Positions 8,732 through 18,844 of a stretch of 64,000 bases of DNA are shown one piece after another. The stretch is from Ralstonia pickettii (lineage in GTDB: Bacteria > Pseudomonadota > Gammaproteobacteria > Burkholderiales > Burkholderiaceae). Both the position numbers and the translations under genes were made by a program. The stretch is taken from contig NZ_CP104381.1 of the NCBI RefSeq assembly GCF_030582395.1, forward strand, positions 310,001 to 374,000. Direction: 5' to 3'. Position 1 is the stretch's first letter. The number at the start of each line of letters is the position of its first letter. The notes below the pieces were generated by a model. That model was not told the origin of the DNA, did no database searches, and was given only the letters and a program-made list of their open reading frames with translations.

Positions 8732-10243
8732 CTATAAAGACTTGCGCAAATTCACTGCAGGGATCTTGAGGGCTTCGCGGTATTTGGCCACCGTCCGACG
8801 GGCCACCACGAATCCTTGTTCGCCTAACAGTTCGGCAATTCTGCTATCGGACAGAGGATTCTTCGGGTCTTCGGCTCCTACAAGTTGCTTGATGAGCGCG
8901 CGTATCGCGGTGGATGACGCCGCCCCGCCGGTTTCCGTCGATACATGGCTGCCGAAGAAGTACTTCAGCTCGAACGTCCCCATCGGGGTCGCCATGTATT
9001 TGTTGGTTGTCACACGGGAGATCGTGGACTCGTGTAGACCCAGTGTATCGGCTATTTCCCGCAAAACCAAGGGGCGCATGGCGATTTCGCCGTGCGTGAA
9101 GAAGCTCTTTTGACGCTCGACAATGGCTTGCGAGACACGCAGGATCGTATCGAAGCGCTGTTGAATGTTCTTGATCAGCCAACGTGCTTCTTGGAGCTTC
9201 TGCTGCAGATTGGCGGCGCCCGACTCGCCACGGCTGCTGCGCAGAATCTGCGCGTACATGTCGTTGATGCGCAAGCGCGGCATGACGTCGGGGTTCAGTT
9301 GCGCCATCCAGCCTGCGCTCGTTTTTCGCACGATCACGTCGGGCACCACGAAATCTGCTTCAGCACGGCCGAAAGCATGACCCGGGAATGGTGTCAGTGA
9401 GCGAATCAGCTCATGCGCTGCCTTCAACGCGGGCTCGTCGACGGACAGCGCCTTCTTCAGGCGCGTGTAGTCGCGCGCGGCCAGCAGTTCGAGATGCTGA
9501 TTGACGATGACGAGCGCCAGCGCCTTCGCGGGCGAGTCGAGCCGATGCAGTTGCAACGAAAGGCATTCGGCTGCCGAGCGCGCGCCAATGCCCGGTGGAT
9601 CAAAGCTCTGCAGCATGCGCAGGGCGGCTTGGAGTTCGTCCAGTTCGACTTCGAGTTCGGTCGGCAGGTCTGCGAGGATTTCGTCGAGCGTGCCCGACAG
9701 ATAGCCTTCGTCGTCGAGCGACTCGATCAGGAAGATGACGAGGCCCTTGTCGCGCATCGAGAGCTTGAGCGGCGCGAGCTGTTCCATGAGGAATTCGCGC
9801 AGACTTTGTTCGGCTTCGCGCAACTGCAGCGGAGCACGATCGTCTTCATCGGATTGCGGTTTGCGGGCGAAGTCGTCAAGGCTCCAGTCGGAGCGGTCGG
9901 AGCCGTAATCGCTGTCGAAATCGGCACCGTTGTCGTGGCCGTTTTCGTAGCTGCTGTCCGAGCTGTTGCTGCTCTCGCCGCCGTTGGGTGCGGGCGGAGG
10001 TGATTCAGTGGGAAGGGGCGTGGCGCTGTTGCTTTGCAGCGCGTTGACGGAGCCGTCTGCGCCAATGCGGGCGGAGGTGTCGAGCCACTCGTTTTCACGC
10101 TCCAGCAGCGGGTTTTCGGTGAGGGCCTGTTCAACTTCCTGCTGCAGTTCGATGGTCGACAACTGCAGCAATCTGATCGATTGCTGCAACTGCGGCGTGA
10201 GCGCGAGATGCTGAGAGAGACGGAGCTGGAGCGACTGTTTCAT
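8732..10243 (-). CDS. rpoN: RNA polymerase sigma-54 factor
   Basis: A 503-residue sigma-54. The N-terminal Gln/Leu-rich activator-interacting region ([26 protein letters not shown], seen as its first 20 residues) is followed by an acidic Ser/Asp-rich region II (about 60-130), the core-binding domain, the HTH that reads the -12 element, and the RpoN box [10 protein letters not shown] at 481-490 that reads -24. Located between lptB and hpf in the usual proteobacterial order. A strong sigma-54 promoter occurs in this same window at 47189-47204. Confidence 0.97.
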   Translation of the reverse strand: MKQSLQLRLSQHLALTPQLQQSIRLLQLSTIELQQEVEQALTENPLLERENEWLDTSARIGADGSVNALQSNSATPLPTESPPPAPNGGESSNSSDSSYENGHDNGADFDSDYGSDRSDWSLDDFARKPQSDEDDRAPLQLREAEQSLREFLMEQLAPLKLSMRDKGLVIFLIESLDDEGYLSGTLDEILADLPTELEVELDELQAALRMLQSFDPPGIGARSAAECLSLQLHRLDSPAKALALVIVNQHLELLAARDYTRLKKALSVDEPALKAAHELIRSLTPFPGHAFGRAEADFVVPDVIVRKTSAGWMAQLNPDVMPRLRINDMYAQILRSSRGESGAANLQQKLQEARWLIKNIQQRFDTILRVSQAIVERQKSFFTHGEIAMRPLVLREIADTLGLHESTISRVTTNKYMATPMGTFELKYFFGSHVSTETGGAASSTAIRALIKQLVGAEDPKNPLSDSRIAELLGEQGFVVARRTVAKYREALKIPAVNLRKSL

Positions 10244-10339
10244 GCGGGCTATTCTATGCCCAACACTTCGCCGATGGAACGGATTTTGCTTTAAGGTGCG
10301 CCTTTGCCACGTCCTTAAGGCGTAAGCGTGCGGCGCGCC

Positions 10340-11128
10340 TTACATCCGGAAGTTATCGCCCAGATAGACCTTCCGTACGTCCTCGTTCTCGATGATTTGC
10401 TCGGGCATGCCGGCGGCCAGCACGGTGCCCTCACTGATGATGTAGGCGTGATCGCAAATGCCCAGCGTTTCACGCACGTTGTGATCGGTGATCAGCACCC
10501 CGATGTTGCGGTCTTTCAGGAAGCTGACGATGCGTTGGATTTCGCCCACCGCAATCGGGTCGACGCCGGCAAACGGTTCATCGAGCAGGATGAAGCGCGG
10601 CGACGAGGCCAGCGCACGGGCAATTTCCACGCGCCGACGTTCGCCCCCCGAGAGCGACAGCGCGGGGTTGTCACGCAGATGAGCGATCTGCAAATCATCG
10701 AGCAAGCCGTCGAGGCGGCGATTGACTTCGTCTTGCGAGAGCTTCTTGCCGTTCTGCTCCTGCAGCTCGAGCACCGCGCGGATGTTTTCCTGCACGTTGA
10801 GCTTGCGGAACACGGACGCTTCCTGCGGCAGATACGACAGGCCCATGCGTGCACGCTGGTGGATCGGCAGGCGGCTGATGTGCTCGCCGTCGAGCACGAT
10901 GTCGCCGGCGTCCAGCGCCACCAGGCCGACGATCATGTAGAACGAGGTCGTTTTACCGGCGCCATTGGGGCCCAGGAGACCGACCACTTCACCGCTCTTC
11001 ACGTCAAGCGACACGTCCTTCACCACCGTGCGCGTGCCGTAGCGCTTCTTCAGATGGCGGACGACCAGCGTGCTGGAAGTCGTGGCCTGCGGCGCTGCAG
11101 TTTTGGGGGCGAGGGTGGTGGCGGACAT
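10340..11128 (-). CDS. lptB: LPS export ABC transporter ATP-binding protein
   Basis: Cytoplasmic ATPase of the LptB2FG complex that extracts lipopolysaccharide from the inner membrane. 262 residues. Walker A GPNGAGKT is at 53-60, the signature is [15 protein letters not shown], Walker B is [13 protein letters not shown] and the H-loop is ITDHNVRE. The N-terminus carries about 20 low-complexity Ala/Thr residues before the ABC core. It is the last Lpt gene of the kdsD-kdsC-lptC-lptA-lptB run; the spacing to lptA is 30 bases. Confidence 0.96.
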   Translation of the reverse strand: MSATTLAPKTAAPQATTSSTLVVRHLKKRYGTRTVVKDVSLDVKSGEVVGLLGPNGAGKTTSFYMIVGLVALDAGDIVLDGEHISRLPIHQRARMGLSYLPQEASVFRKLNVQENIRAVLELQEQNGKKLSQDEVNRRLDGLLDDLQIAHLRDNPALSLSGGERRRVEIARALASSPRFILLDEPFAGVDPIAVGEIQRIVSFLKDRNIGVLITDHNVRETLGICDHAYIISEGTVLAAGMPEQIIENEDVRKVYLGDNFRM

Positions 11129-11158
11129 AGGCGAAGCAGAAATGGCGAGCGGTGCAGA

Positions 11159-11746
11159 TCAGGGCTTGGCGGCCGGGTTGGATGCCGTTGCAGCAGGGGT
11201 GCTTGTGCGCGGTGCTAGAACCGCGCGCACACGGCCCGACGGGTTGGCGGCGGTCGCATTTTCCGCGCCACCCGAGGCCGTGTAGAACTCCTTCTGGCCG
11301 TCATACGTAATCACGGCGCCGCGGATCTCGTCGAGCTGTGTGGCGCCTTGCAGGCGCTCCATGCGCGCGCGCGTGATCAGCTTGGAGATCTCTTGCTTGC
11401 CGTCGTATTCGATGCGCTCGCCCCAACCCTGGATGTATTCGTCGACGTTGTCCCGCTTCTGGCGAATGAAGGCGAGGTTCCCGGGCTTGGACGTGGCGAC
11501 CGCGTAGTTGTAGCCCTCTGGGTCCGTCCGCAGATCGGCCTGGTCGGAGCGCAGCACCATGGTGCCCTTGGTCAGCACCACGTTGCCGGTCAAGTGATAG
11601 ACCTGCTTCAGATCGTCGTAGCTGGCGTTGTCGGCTTCGAGTACGAGGGGCTTGTCGCGATCGGCGCGTTCGGCGTGCGCGGGCAGGACCGGAAGCAGCA
11701 GCGCAGCAACGATGGCGAGGCCGGCGGCACGGAGGGAATCAGTCAT
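11159..11746 (-). CDS. lptA: LPS transport periplasmic protein LptA
   Basis: Periplasmic bridge protein carrying LPS between LptC and LptD. 195 residues with a signal peptide ending at PAHA and the OstA-like beta-jellyroll signature DNASYDDLKQVYHLTGNVVLTKG (seen over residues 35-60; only key parts cited). The C-terminal tail is Ala/Pro/Thr-rich. The ATG at 11746 was chosen because the signal peptide begins there; the frame is open further upstream. It lies between lptC and lptB. Confidence 0.93.
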   Translation of the reverse strand: MTDSLRAAGLAIVAALLLPVLPAHAERADRDKPLVLEADNASYDDLKQVYHLTGNVVLTKGTMVLRSDQADLRTDPEGYNYAVATSKPGNLAFIRQKRDNVDEYIQGWGERIEYDGKQEISKLITRARMERLQGATQLDEIRGAVITYDGQKEFYTASGGAENATAANPSGRVRAVLAPRTSTPAATASNPAAKP

Positions 11747-11804
11747 GGGAATCACGTGGGAGGTGGCGCGGTCGTTGGGCGTCGTCAGGTGTCGGGGGCA
11801 GAGT

Positions 11805-12437
11805 TTACTGCTTCGGCGCCCCCAGCCCTTCGATTCGGCCGCGCACATTGCCCAGCAATTGTACTTGGCGCGTCACGTTGTTGAAGGTGAGGCCGTTGGC
11901 GTTCATGATCGACGGCCCACGGTGCAGTTCGACTGGCTTGTCGGTGCGCACGATGTCCTCGTTGAGCAGCACCTGGAAGTAGGTCGAGTCGGCCGTCATC
12001 AGTGGGTCTTGGCGGGCGTCGGGCCCTTGTGCGCGGATGACCTTGGCGTTGTTGTACAGATCGATGATCGTGCCGTCGCCGTTCATTTTGCCGAGATCCG
12101 CGCGGGCGGTGACCTGCGGCCGGTCGGGCGCATAGACGCGCAGCGCCGGGTACGTGACGTCGTAGGTCAGGTCGTCCTCATAGTGATTCATGTGGACGCC
12201 GGTAAACCGATATTTGGTCGTGCCGATCTCGTCCAGCGCCGTGGCCGAGATGCCGTCCATGGTGTAGTCGGGAATGTGGCGCTTGGGCTGCGTAGCGGCT
12301 TCGTCGGTTTGCGGTGTGTTGACCTGCACGAGCAGGAACGTAACGCCGCAGACGATCGCCATCAGCAGGATCGGCAGCCCGCGCAGCATGATCTGCAGCA
12401 CGGAGGAGACGAGGCGTTGGGAGCGTTCGCTGGCCAT
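11805..12437 (-). CDS. lptC: LPS export protein LptC
   Basis: A bitopic inner-membrane partner of LptB2FG. 210 residues with one N-terminal membrane helix at about 16-37 (LRGLPILLMAIVCGVTFLL) and a periplasmic LptC/OstA-like domain (PDYTMDGISATALDE, HYEDDLTYDVTYP). It begins five bases after the kdsC stop, and lptA follows 58 bases downstream. Identification rests on fold signature and position. Confidence 0.93.
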   Translation of the reverse strand: MASERSQRLVSSVLQIMLRGLPILLMAIVCGVTFLLVQVNTPQTDEAATQPKRHIPDYTMDGISATALDEIGTTKYRFTGVHMNHYEDDLTYDVTYPALRVYAPDRPQVTARADLGKMNGDGTIIDLYNNAKVIRAQGPDARQDPLMTADSTYFQVLLNEDIVRTDKPVELHRGPSIMNANGLTFNNVTRQVQLLGNVRGRIEGLGAPKQ

Positions 12438-12441
12438 AAAG

Positions 12442-13026
12442 TCAGGAGGGTTGCACGGCGCGCAGCAGTTGCGCGAGCAGGGCGTCGTAGGCGCCTTGGG
12501 CCTTGAGGATCAGGTCGGCCACTTCGCGCACCGCGCCGCGTCCGCCCGTGGCATGCGTGACATAGTGAGCGCGGCTGCGCAGTTCGGCATGGGCCTGTGC
12601 GGGGCAGGCGGTAAAGCCCACCATCGCCATCACCGGCAGGTCGGGCCAGTCGTCGCCCATGTAGCCCGTATCGGCCGCTTGAAGTTGCGTGGCGGCCAGC
12701 AGGTGGGCAAATGCCTCGCGCTTGTCGGCTACGCCTTGGTACAGATGTTCGATGCCGAGTTCCCCGGCGCGCCAGGCCACGATTTCGGATTGCCGTCCCG
12801 TAATGATGGCTGGCGTGACCCCCGCCTGTGCCAGCAGCTTGATGCCGTGGCCGTCGAGCGTGTCGAACGCCTTGCTGATTTCGCCCTCGGGGCCGACCAG
12901 CAGGCGGCCGTCGGTCAATACGCCGTCCACATCGAACACCATCAGGCGCACGCGCGCGGCGCGTTCCATTGCCTGCGGAAAGCGTGCATCGATGTTGCTG
13001 TGGACAGAATCGGCCGGGGTGGTCAT
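12442..13026 (-). CDS. kdsC: 3-deoxy-D-manno-octulosonate-8-phosphate phosphatase
   Basis: HAD-superfamily phosphatase releasing KDO for lipid A glycosylation. The 194-residue cap-less enzyme has the motif I aspartates D32 and D34 in FDVDGVLTDG, motif II ITGRQS and motif IV YMGDDWPDLPVM. KdsC acts right after KdsA and before KdsB in KDO synthesis. It lies between kdsD (17 bases upstream) and lptC (4 bases downstream), so the KDO and LPS export genes form one transcription unit. Confidence 0.95.
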   Translation of the reverse strand: MTTPADSVHSNIDARFPQAMERAARVRLMVFDVDGVLTDGRLLVGPEGEISKAFDTLDGHGIKLLAQAGVTPAIITGRQSEIVAWRAGELGIEHLYQGVADKREAFAHLLAATQLQAADTGYMGDDWPDLPVMAMVGFTACPAQAHAELRSRAHYVTHATGGRGAVREVADLILKAQGAYDALLAQLLRAVQPS

Positions 13027-13042
13027 CAGTGGCGAGAGCGGG

Positions 13043-14026
13043 TCAGATGACCTTGGCCCGCGTCAGGTCGTGGATGTGCAGCGCGCCCACCAGCAGGCCG
13101 GCGGCATCGACCACCAGCAACTGGTTGATCCGATGGGTTTCCATGACTTCAACCGCTTCCACGGCGAGTTGGTCGGGGCCGACCGAGCGGGGGTTGTGGT
13201 GCATGACCTCGTGGATGGGCACGGTGCGCCAATCGCGCGGGGTCTCGAGCAGGCGGCGCAAGTCGCCGTCGGTGAACACGCCCACGGCGCGGCCTTCGGC
13301 ATCGACCACGGCGGTCATTGCCATACCCTTGCGGGTAATCTCCATCAGCGCCTGCGACAGCGGCGTGTCCTCGTTCACCCGGGGGATGGCGTCACCAGCG
13401 CGCATGACGTCACGCACATGCGTCAGCAGCTTGCGTCCGAGCGAGCCGCCCGGATGCGAGCGGGCGAAATCTTCGGCTCCGAAGCCGCGCGCGTCCAGCA
13501 CGGCCACGGCGAGGGCATCGCCCAGCGCGATCTGGGCGGTAGTGCTGGCGGTGGGGGCCAGGTTCAGCGGGCACGCCTCGACATCGACGTGCGAGTTGAG
13601 CACGACGTCGGCATGCTTGCCGAGCGAGGACTCCGGGTTGCCCGTCACGGCGATCAGCTTGGCGCCGAGCCGTTTGACGAGCGGTAGGATGACGTTCAAC
13701 TCCGAGACTTCGCCGGAATTGGAAAAGCCGATGAAAACGTCGTCGCGGGTGACCATGCCGAGGTCGCCATGGCTGGCTTCGGCGGGGTGGACGAAAAACG
13801 CTGGCGTGCCGGTCGAGGCCAGCGTGGCGGCAATCTTGCGCGCCACATGACCCGATTTGCCCATGCCGGACACGACGACGCGGCCGGTGCAGCCGAGCAC
13901 CATTTCGACCGCACGCGCAAAGTCGGCGGACACCTGGGTTTTGAGGCCGAGTACGGCTTGCGCTTCGATGTCGAAGGTTTGCTGCGCCAGCGCAAGTGCT
14001 CGATCCGGATTGAAATTCGCTATCAT
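13043..14026 (-). CDS. kdsD: Arabinose-5-phosphate isomerase (SIS + CBS pair)
   Basis: Converts ribulose-5-phosphate to arabinose-5-phosphate, the first committed KDO precursor. 327 residues: a SIS sugar-isomerase domain (VVSGMGKSGHVARKIAAT, HPAEASHGDLGM) at about 40-175 and two CBS domains at about 210-327. The start at 14026 (MIANFNPDRALALAQQ) agrees with the family length of about 328; the frame runs on to 14152 without conserved content. First gene of the kds-lpt-rpoN run, divergent from the CPA2 antiporter. Confidence 0.95.
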   Translation of the reverse strand: MIANFNPDRALALAQQTFDIEAQAVLGLKTQVSADFARAVEMVLGCTGRVVVSGMGKSGHVARKIAATLASTGTPAFFVHPAEASHGDLGMVTRDDVFIGFSNSGEVSELNVILPLVKRLGAKLIAVTGNPESSLGKHADVVLNSHVDVEACPLNLAPTASTTAQIALGDALAVAVLDARGFGAEDFARSHPGGSLGRKLLTHVRDVMRAGDAIPRVNEDTPLSQALMEITRKGMAMTAVVDAEGRAVGVFTDGDLRRLLETPRDWRTVPIHEVMHHNPRSVGPDQLAVEAVEVMETHRINQLLVVDAAGLLVGALHIHDLTRAKVI

Positions 14027-14335
14027 GGCGGCGAAGTATAACAACGATTGACACAGTTCTCGGCCGCGGGTGGCGCGTCGGGGCTTGGCTTGCGGGGAGT
14101 GGCGGAGCGTGCGGGCGCTCCGTTTTGCTGCGCCGCGAAAATCGGCTTTCAAATCACTTTTCTGCCCGTCGCCACGCCGTCATTTTCGCTGTGCGGCGTC
14201 TCGCGTATCGCGTTCTTCGTCTATACCCTGGCATCGGTCTTGCAGCGCCTGCGTGCTCGTTTGTGCACGCACCGTCCTGATGCGCGGGTGCTGCACCTCC
14301 TGTCCAACCCCTTTTCGATCGGTTTTTCGCGTCGC
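14027..14335. other. Divergent intergenic region kdsD / CPA2 antiporter
   Basis: A 309-base region between two divergent starts. The antiporter frame remains open back to an ATG at 14048, which would add 96 residues rich in Cys, Arg and Ser that do not look like part of the transporter. Promoters for both directions should lie here; no clear consensus was seen. Confidence 0.5.
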
Positions 14336-16315
14336 ATGCATTCGCCGCTGGAACTCACCCTTGTGCTGTTGGCCGCCGCCGTCATCGGCGTGGTGCTGTT
14401 CCGCATGCTGCAATTGCCGCCGATGCTGGCCTACCTCGTGGTGGGCGTGCTGATCGGGCCGAAGGCGACGGGGCTCGAGTCCGATTCTGCCCAGACGCGC
14501 TATCTGGCCGAATTCGGGGTGGTGTTCCTCATGTTTTCGATCGGGCTGGAGTTCAACCTCTCCAAGCTTCGTTCGATGCGGCGGCTGGTGCTGGGGCTCG
14601 GGGCGTCACAGGTGGTGCTGACCATGCTGCTGACGATTCCCGTGTCGCTGCTGCTCTCGCACTGGTATCCGTTGTCGTGGCAGGCGGGGCTCGCGTTGGG
14701 CGGCGCGCTGGCGATGTCGTCCACGGCCATCGTCTCGAAGATGCTGGCCGAGCGCCTGCAGCTGGAGACCGAGCACGGCCGCAACATCATCAGCGTGCTG
14801 CTGTTCCAGGATCTGGCGGTGGTGCTGCTGCTGATCGTGATTCCGTCGCTGGGCAAGAACCCGACGGACCTCGTGCTGGCGCTCTCCGTTGCCGCCTTGA
14901 AGATCACCGTGGCGCTGGTGCTGATCCTGTTCCTCGGGCAGAAGCTGCTGTCGCGCTGGTTCCATCTGGTAGCCGCACGGCGCTCGCAGGAACTGTTCAT
15001 GCTGAACCTGCTGCTGGTCACGCTGGGCATGGCCGCGCTGACGGAGCGGCTGGGCCTGTCGATGGCGCTGGGCGCGTTCCTGGCCGGCATGCTGGTGTCG
15101 GAAACACCGTACAAGCTGCAGGTGGAAGAAGATATCAAGCCGTTCCGCGACGTGCTGCTGGGCCTCTTCTTCGTGACGGTGGGCATGCTGCTGGACCCCC
15201 GAGTGGTGGTCGATCACTGGGCCCTGGTGCTGGCACTGGTGGCCGGGCCCGTGCTGTTCAAGTTTGTGCTGATCGCGCTGCTGGCGCGCGCCTTCGGCTC
15301 GGGCGGCGGCGCGGCAATCCGCACGGCGCTGGGGCTGGCCCAAGCCGGTGAATTCGGCTTCGTGCTGCTCAACCAGATCGACGGGCTCCACCTGATCGAC
15401 CCGCTGCTCGGCCAGGCGATCCTGGCGGCGATGCTGCTGTCGATGCTACTGGCGCCGTTCCTGATCCAGTACAGCGACGTGATCGCCATGCGGCTGTCGC
15501 GCACCGACTGGCTGATGCAATCGCTGGCCATGACCAAAATTGCCGCACAGAGCATCGCCACCGAGCGCCACGTCATCATCTGCGGCTACGGGCGCAGCGG
15601 CCAGAACCTGGCGCATATGGTCGAGCAGGAGGGCATCGGCTACGTCGCGCTCGATCTGGACCCCGACCGCGTGCGCGAAGCCGCGGCAGCGGGCGAACAT
15701 GTGGTCTACGGCGATGCGGCGCGGCGCGAGTCACTCGTGGCCGCCGGCATCCACCGTGCTGCGGCGGTCGCCATAACGTATGCCGACACGGCGTCTGCAT
15801 TGAAGGTGCTGCACCACGTGCAGGCGCTGGAGCCGACCCTCCCCGTGATCGTGCGCACGATCGATGATGCGGACCTTGACCGCCTGCAGCAGGCCGGCGC
15901 CACCGAGGTCGTCCCCGAGATCATCGAAGGCAGCCTGATGCTGGCCTCGCACGCGCTGGTGCTGCTGGGCGTGCCGCTGCGCCGTGTGGTGCGGCGCGCG
16001 CAGCAGATGCGCGATGCGCGTTACAGCCTGCTGCGCGGCTACTTTCACGGTCAGGATGACGAAGAAGACATGCTCGAGCGCGACGCCGTGCGTCTGCATT
16101 CGGTGCCGCTGGCGAAGGGGTCGCCAGCCATCGGCCGCAAGCTCGGGACGATGGGGCTGGAGACGTTCAAGACCTCGGTCACGGCGATCCGGCGCCAGGG
16201 CATTCGCGCGCTCGATCCTGATCCGGACACCGTGCTGGAACTGGGCGATATCGTCGTGCTGCGCGGCACGCCTGAGGGGCTGCAGATGGCAGAGGAGCGG
16301 CTCTCGCCGCGTTGA
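14336..16315 (+). CDS. CPA2 family monovalent cation:proton antiporter (KefB/YbaL type)
   Basis: A 659-residue inner-membrane antiporter. Twelve or so hydrophobic helices span about residues 5-385 (Na+/H+ exchanger fold, with VFLMFSIGLEF and LALGGALAMSSTAIVSKML). Then follow an RCK_N/TrkA-N Rossmann domain (HVIICGYGRSGQNLA, about 411-530) and a C-terminal RCK_C domain ending in LGDIVVLRGTPEGLQ. KefB/KefC, YbaL and RosB share this layout; the exported ion is probably potassium, but glutathione gating cannot be judged here. The ATG at 14336 begins directly before the first helix. Confidence 0.9.
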   Translation: MHSPLELTLVLLAAAVIGVVLFRMLQLPPMLAYLVVGVLIGPKATGLESDSAQTRYLAEFGVVFLMFSIGLEFNLSKLRSMRRLVLGLGASQVVLTMLLTIPVSLLLSHWYPLSWQAGLALGGALAMSSTAIVSKMLAERLQLETEHGRNIISVLLFQDLAVVLLLIVIPSLGKNPTDLVLALSVAALKITVALVLILFLGQKLLSRWFHLVAARRSQELFMLNLLLVTLGMAALTERLGLSMALGAFLAGMLVSETPYKLQVEEDIKPFRDVLLGLFFVTVGMLLDPRVVVDHWALVLALVAGPVLFKFVLIALLARAFGSGGGAAIRTALGLAQAGEFGFVLLNQIDGLHLIDPLLGQAILAAMLLSMLLAPFLIQYSDVIAMRLSRTDWLMQSLAMTKIAAQSIATERHVIICGYGRSGQNLAHMVEQEGIGYVALDLDPDRVREAAAAGEHVVYGDAARRESLVAAGIHRAAAVAITYADTASALKVLHHVQALEPTLPVIVRTIDDADLDRLQQAGATEVVPEIIEGSLMLASHALVLLGVPLRRVVRRAQQMRDARYSLLRGYFHGQDDEEDMLERDAVRLHSVPLAKGSPAIGRKLGTMGLETFKTSVTAIRRQGIRALDPDPDTVLELGDIVVLRGTPEGLQMAEERLSPR

Positions 16316-16331
16316 GGCGCACCCGCCGCGC

Positions 16332-16733
16332 TTACTTGATGAATGTTTCCAGCAGAGGCCCGCGCGAGCGGCGCGGCGGCGCATCCGCCATGTTGGGCGG
16401 CAGGCCATCTAGCACCGTCGCGGCATCGAGCGAACTGATCGACACCCGCGTATCGGCCGGAATGCGCCCGTCCTGCTGCAGCTTCAGATACCGCAGGCAG
16501 CAGACGCGCAGGAACGACGCGAAATTCGCCACCTCGCCGCGTCGCTCCAACAGCTCGTCATAGAGTTTGCTGATGAGCTGGTTGACCGTCAGACCATCGC
16601 GCTGGCCGATCTCTTCCAGCACCTCCCAGAACAGGCATTCCAGCCGCACGCTGGTCGCCACGCCATGCAGGCGTAGCGATCGCGCGAGGCTGTCGTACGA
16701 ATGGGGATTGGCGCGGATGAAGATTTCGCACAT
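16332..16733 (-). CDS. Ribbon-helix-helix domain protein
   Basis: A 133-residue protein with a ribbon-helix-helix-like N-terminal half (TSVRLECLFWEVLEEIGQRDG then LTVNQLISKLYDEL), of the small family sometimes seen near arylsulfotransferase-like proteins. The C-terminal half is unconserved. If it binds DNA it would do so as a dimer; the target is unknown. The start at 16733 has AGGAG at a good distance. It converges on the antiporter gene (16 bases) and follows the DJ-1/PfpI gene by 40 bases in the same direction. Confidence 0.75.
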   Translation of the reverse strand: MCEIFIRANPHSYDSLARSLRLHGVATSVRLECLFWEVLEEIGQRDGLTVNQLISKLYDELLERRGEVANFASFLRVCCLRYLKLQQDGRIPADTRVSISSLDAATVLDGLPPNMADAPPRRSRGPLLETFIK

Positions 16734-16773
16734 GGCCGGGGCTCCTGGAGTGCCCGGCGTGCGGGCAGCCGGA

Positions 16774-17352
16774 TCAGTGTAGAACCCGCGTGCCCAGGAC
16801 TTCAAGAAACTGCGCCAACCAAGCCGGATGTGCCGGCCAGGCGGGAGCCGTGACGAGCTTGCCATCGGTGTGCGCCTGGTCGACGGGAATGTCCTTGAAA
16901 GTGCCGCCCGCTGCCGTGACTTCGGGGCCACATGCCGGATAGGCGGAACACGTCTTGCCTTCCAGCACGCCCGCCGCCGACAGCAACTGAGCACCGTGGC
17001 AAATCGCTGCGACGGGTTTGTCCGCGTGGAAGAAGTGACGTACGACCTCAAGCACGCGGGCGTTCAGTCGCAAATATTCGGGCGCCCGGCCGCCGGGCAC
17101 GACCAGCGCGTCGTACGCTGCCGGGTCAACATCGGCAAAGGTGGCGTTGACGGTAAAGCGATGACCGGGTTTTTCGGAATACGTCTGTGCACCTTCGAAA
17201 TCGTGAACGGCGGTCGCCACGGAATCGCCGGCGCGCTTGTCCGGGCAGACAGCGTGCACCGTGTGGCCGACCATCTGCAGCGCCTGGTGGGGAACCATGA
17301 CCTCGTAGTCCTCTACGTAGTCGCCAACCAGCATCAGAATTTTCTTTGCCAT
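16774..17352 (-). CDS. DJ-1/PfpI family protein
   Basis: A 192-residue class I glutamine-amidotransferase-like protein. The nucleophile elbow is AICHGAQLL with the likely active Cys, and the preceding [15 protein letters not shown] is typical of PfpI/YhbO/Hsp31-like proteins, some of which are intracellular proteases or glyoxalase/deglycase-like enzymes. The reaction of this member cannot be fixed. The start at 17352 ([17 protein letters not shown]) has AGGAG upstream. Divergent from apt. Confidence 0.9.
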   Translation of the reverse strand: MAKKILMLVGDYVEDYEVMVPHQALQMVGHTVHAVCPDKRAGDSVATAVHDFEGAQTYSEKPGHRFTVNATFADVDPAAYDALVVPGGRAPEYLRLNARVLEVVRHFFHADKPVAAICHGAQLLSAAGVLEGKTCSAYPACGPEVTAAGGTFKDIPVDQAHTDGKLVTAPAWPAHPAWLAQFLEVLGTRVLH

Positions 17353-17460
17353 CGCCGTGTCTCCTGTATGGTTGCGGTTTCCCCATTGTGGTTCGGCGCC
17401 AATCGGCCCGGGTGGTAACCCATTACCGCAGACCACGCTTCCTGCGTTCCTGTTTTTGCC

Positions 17461-18069
17461 ATGAGCCAAGTCCCCCATCATCAGGCGGCGCTGCTGACGC
17501 CGTCGTCCATTCCCGCTGCCACTGAGCTGGGCGATGTGTCGCGCTACCTGCGTGACCGCATCCGCACGGTGCCGGACTGGCCACAGGCCGGGGTGATGTT
17601 TCGCGATATCACGCCGCTGCTGCAGGACCCGAAGAGCCTGCGGGTGCTGGTGGACGTGTTCGTCCATCGCTACATGGGGCAGGGGCTGAACCTGGTGGCG
17701 GGCATCGACGCGCGTGGATTCATCCTGGGCTCGATCGTGGCGTATGAGCTGAACCTCGGTTTCGTGCCGATCCGCAAGAAGGGCAAGCTGCCGTTCAACA
17801 CCGTGACCGAGGAATACATGCTCGAATACGGCAGCGCGACGGTGGAAATCCACGCCGATGCCTGCAAGCCCGGCGACCGCGTCCTGTTGATCGATGACCT
17901 GATCGCCACCGGCGGTACCATGATGGCCGGCAAGCGCCTGCTTGAGCGGCTGGGTGCGACGGTGGTGGAGGGCGCCGCGATTGTCGACCTGCCCGAACTC
18001 GGCGGCTCGCAATTGCTGATCGAAGGCGGTCTGCCGCTCTTCACGGTCTGCCGCTTCGACGGACACTGA
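17461..18069 (+). CDS. apt: Adenine phosphoribosyltransferase
   Basis: Purine salvage enzyme converting adenine and PRPP to AMP. The PRPP-binding loop [14 protein letters not shown] is at about 141-154; [11 protein letters not shown] and [10 protein letters not shown] are typical APRT blocks. The 202-residue reading is about 25 longer than usual at the N-terminus. The ATG at 17461 has no clear Shine-Dalgarno sequence, and a GTG at 17536 would give a more typical 177 residues; the ATG is kept as the simplest choice. Next to an adenosine-specific-kinase-type gene 0.8 kb downstream. Confidence 0.93.
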   Translation: MSQVPHHQAALLTPSSIPAATELGDVSRYLRDRIRTVPDWPQAGVMFRDITPLLQDPKSLRVLVDVFVHRYMGQGLNLVAGIDARGFILGSIVAYELNLGFVPIRKKGKLPFNTVTEEYMLEYGSATVEIHADACKPGDRVLLIDDLIATGGTMMAGKRLLERLGATVVEGAAIVDLPELGGSQLLIEGGLPLFTVCRFDGH

Positions 18070-18193
18070 GCGGCCGGCAACGACGTGGCGCGATGCGCTA
18101 GCCGCACGCATTCATGTGACAAAAATATGTCGTTGGACTGCCGCGCGCCGTAGCATAAGCCTTCCCATTTTCGACGCACACCGGGAGACGTCG

Positions 18194-18814
18194 ATGCCAC
18201 ACGTAGTGCTGTTTCTTCTGACCTCGATCGCGATTACCGTGATGCCGGGGCCGGACAACCTTCAGGTGATCGCACGCGGTGCCAGCCAAGGCCGCAAGGC
18301 GGGGCTCTCTGCCGCGGCGGGGTTTGCATCAGGGTGCCTCTTTCATACGACGCTGGCAGCGCTCGGGCTGGCCGCCGTGCTGCAGTCGTCCCCGGTGGCG
18401 TTCCAGGCGATTCGTTGGCTGGGCGCGGCGTACCTGATCTGGCTGGGCATCCAGGCACTGCGCAGCAAGGGCAGCGTCGGCCTGAATCCTGCTGGACCGC
18501 AGGCGGCGCCCGACCTTTGGCGCGTGTATCGCCAGAGTGTCTTCGCCAATCTGCTCAACCCGAAGGTGACGTTGTTCTTCGTGGTGTTCCTGCCGCAGTT
18601 CGTCGATGCGCAGGCGGGGCACGCAGCGCCGCAGATGTTGCTGCTGGGCGGCGTGTTCATGGCGCAGACCATCGTCGTGTTCAGTCTCTACGGCTGGTGC
18701 GCGGCCGCGCTGGGCGGTTGGATGCGTCGCACGCCACGCGCGTCGCTGTGGCTCGATCGCTTGAGCGGTTGCATCTTCATCGGGTTGGGCTTGCGCGTGG
18801 CCCTGACCAAATAA
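18194..18814 (+). CDS. LysE/RhtB family amino-acid exporter
   Basis: A 206-residue inner-membrane protein with about six hydrophobic helices and the family opening MPGPDNLQVIARGASQGRKAG, followed by the NLLNPKVTLFFVVFLPQFV block. LysE/RhtB proteins export amino acids such as homoserine, threonine or lysine; the substrate is not determinable. The start at 18194 has GGGAGA upstream. It ends against a hairpin shared with the convergent gene at 18845. Confidence 0.9.
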   Translation: MPHVVLFLLTSIAITVMPGPDNLQVIARGASQGRKAGLSAAAGFASGCLFHTTLAALGLAAVLQSSPVAFQAIRWLGAAYLIWLGIQALRSKGSVGLNPAGPQAAPDLWRVYRQSVFANLLNPKVTLFFVVFLPQFVDAQAGHAAPQMLLLGGVFMAQTIVVFSLYGWCAAALGGWMRRTPRASLWLDRLSGCIFIGLGLRVALTK

Positions 18815-18843
18815 GCAAACGCCCGGATCCCGCGGGCGTTTGC
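18815..18843. terminator. Terminator-like hairpin between convergent genes
   Basis: A perfect 11-bp inverted repeat GCAAACGCCCG/CGGGCGTTTGC (18815-18825 and 18833-18843) fills the whole gap between two convergent stop codons. Only short T runs are present on either strand, so it may be a weak bidirectional terminator. Confidence 0.65.
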
Positions 18844-18844
18844 C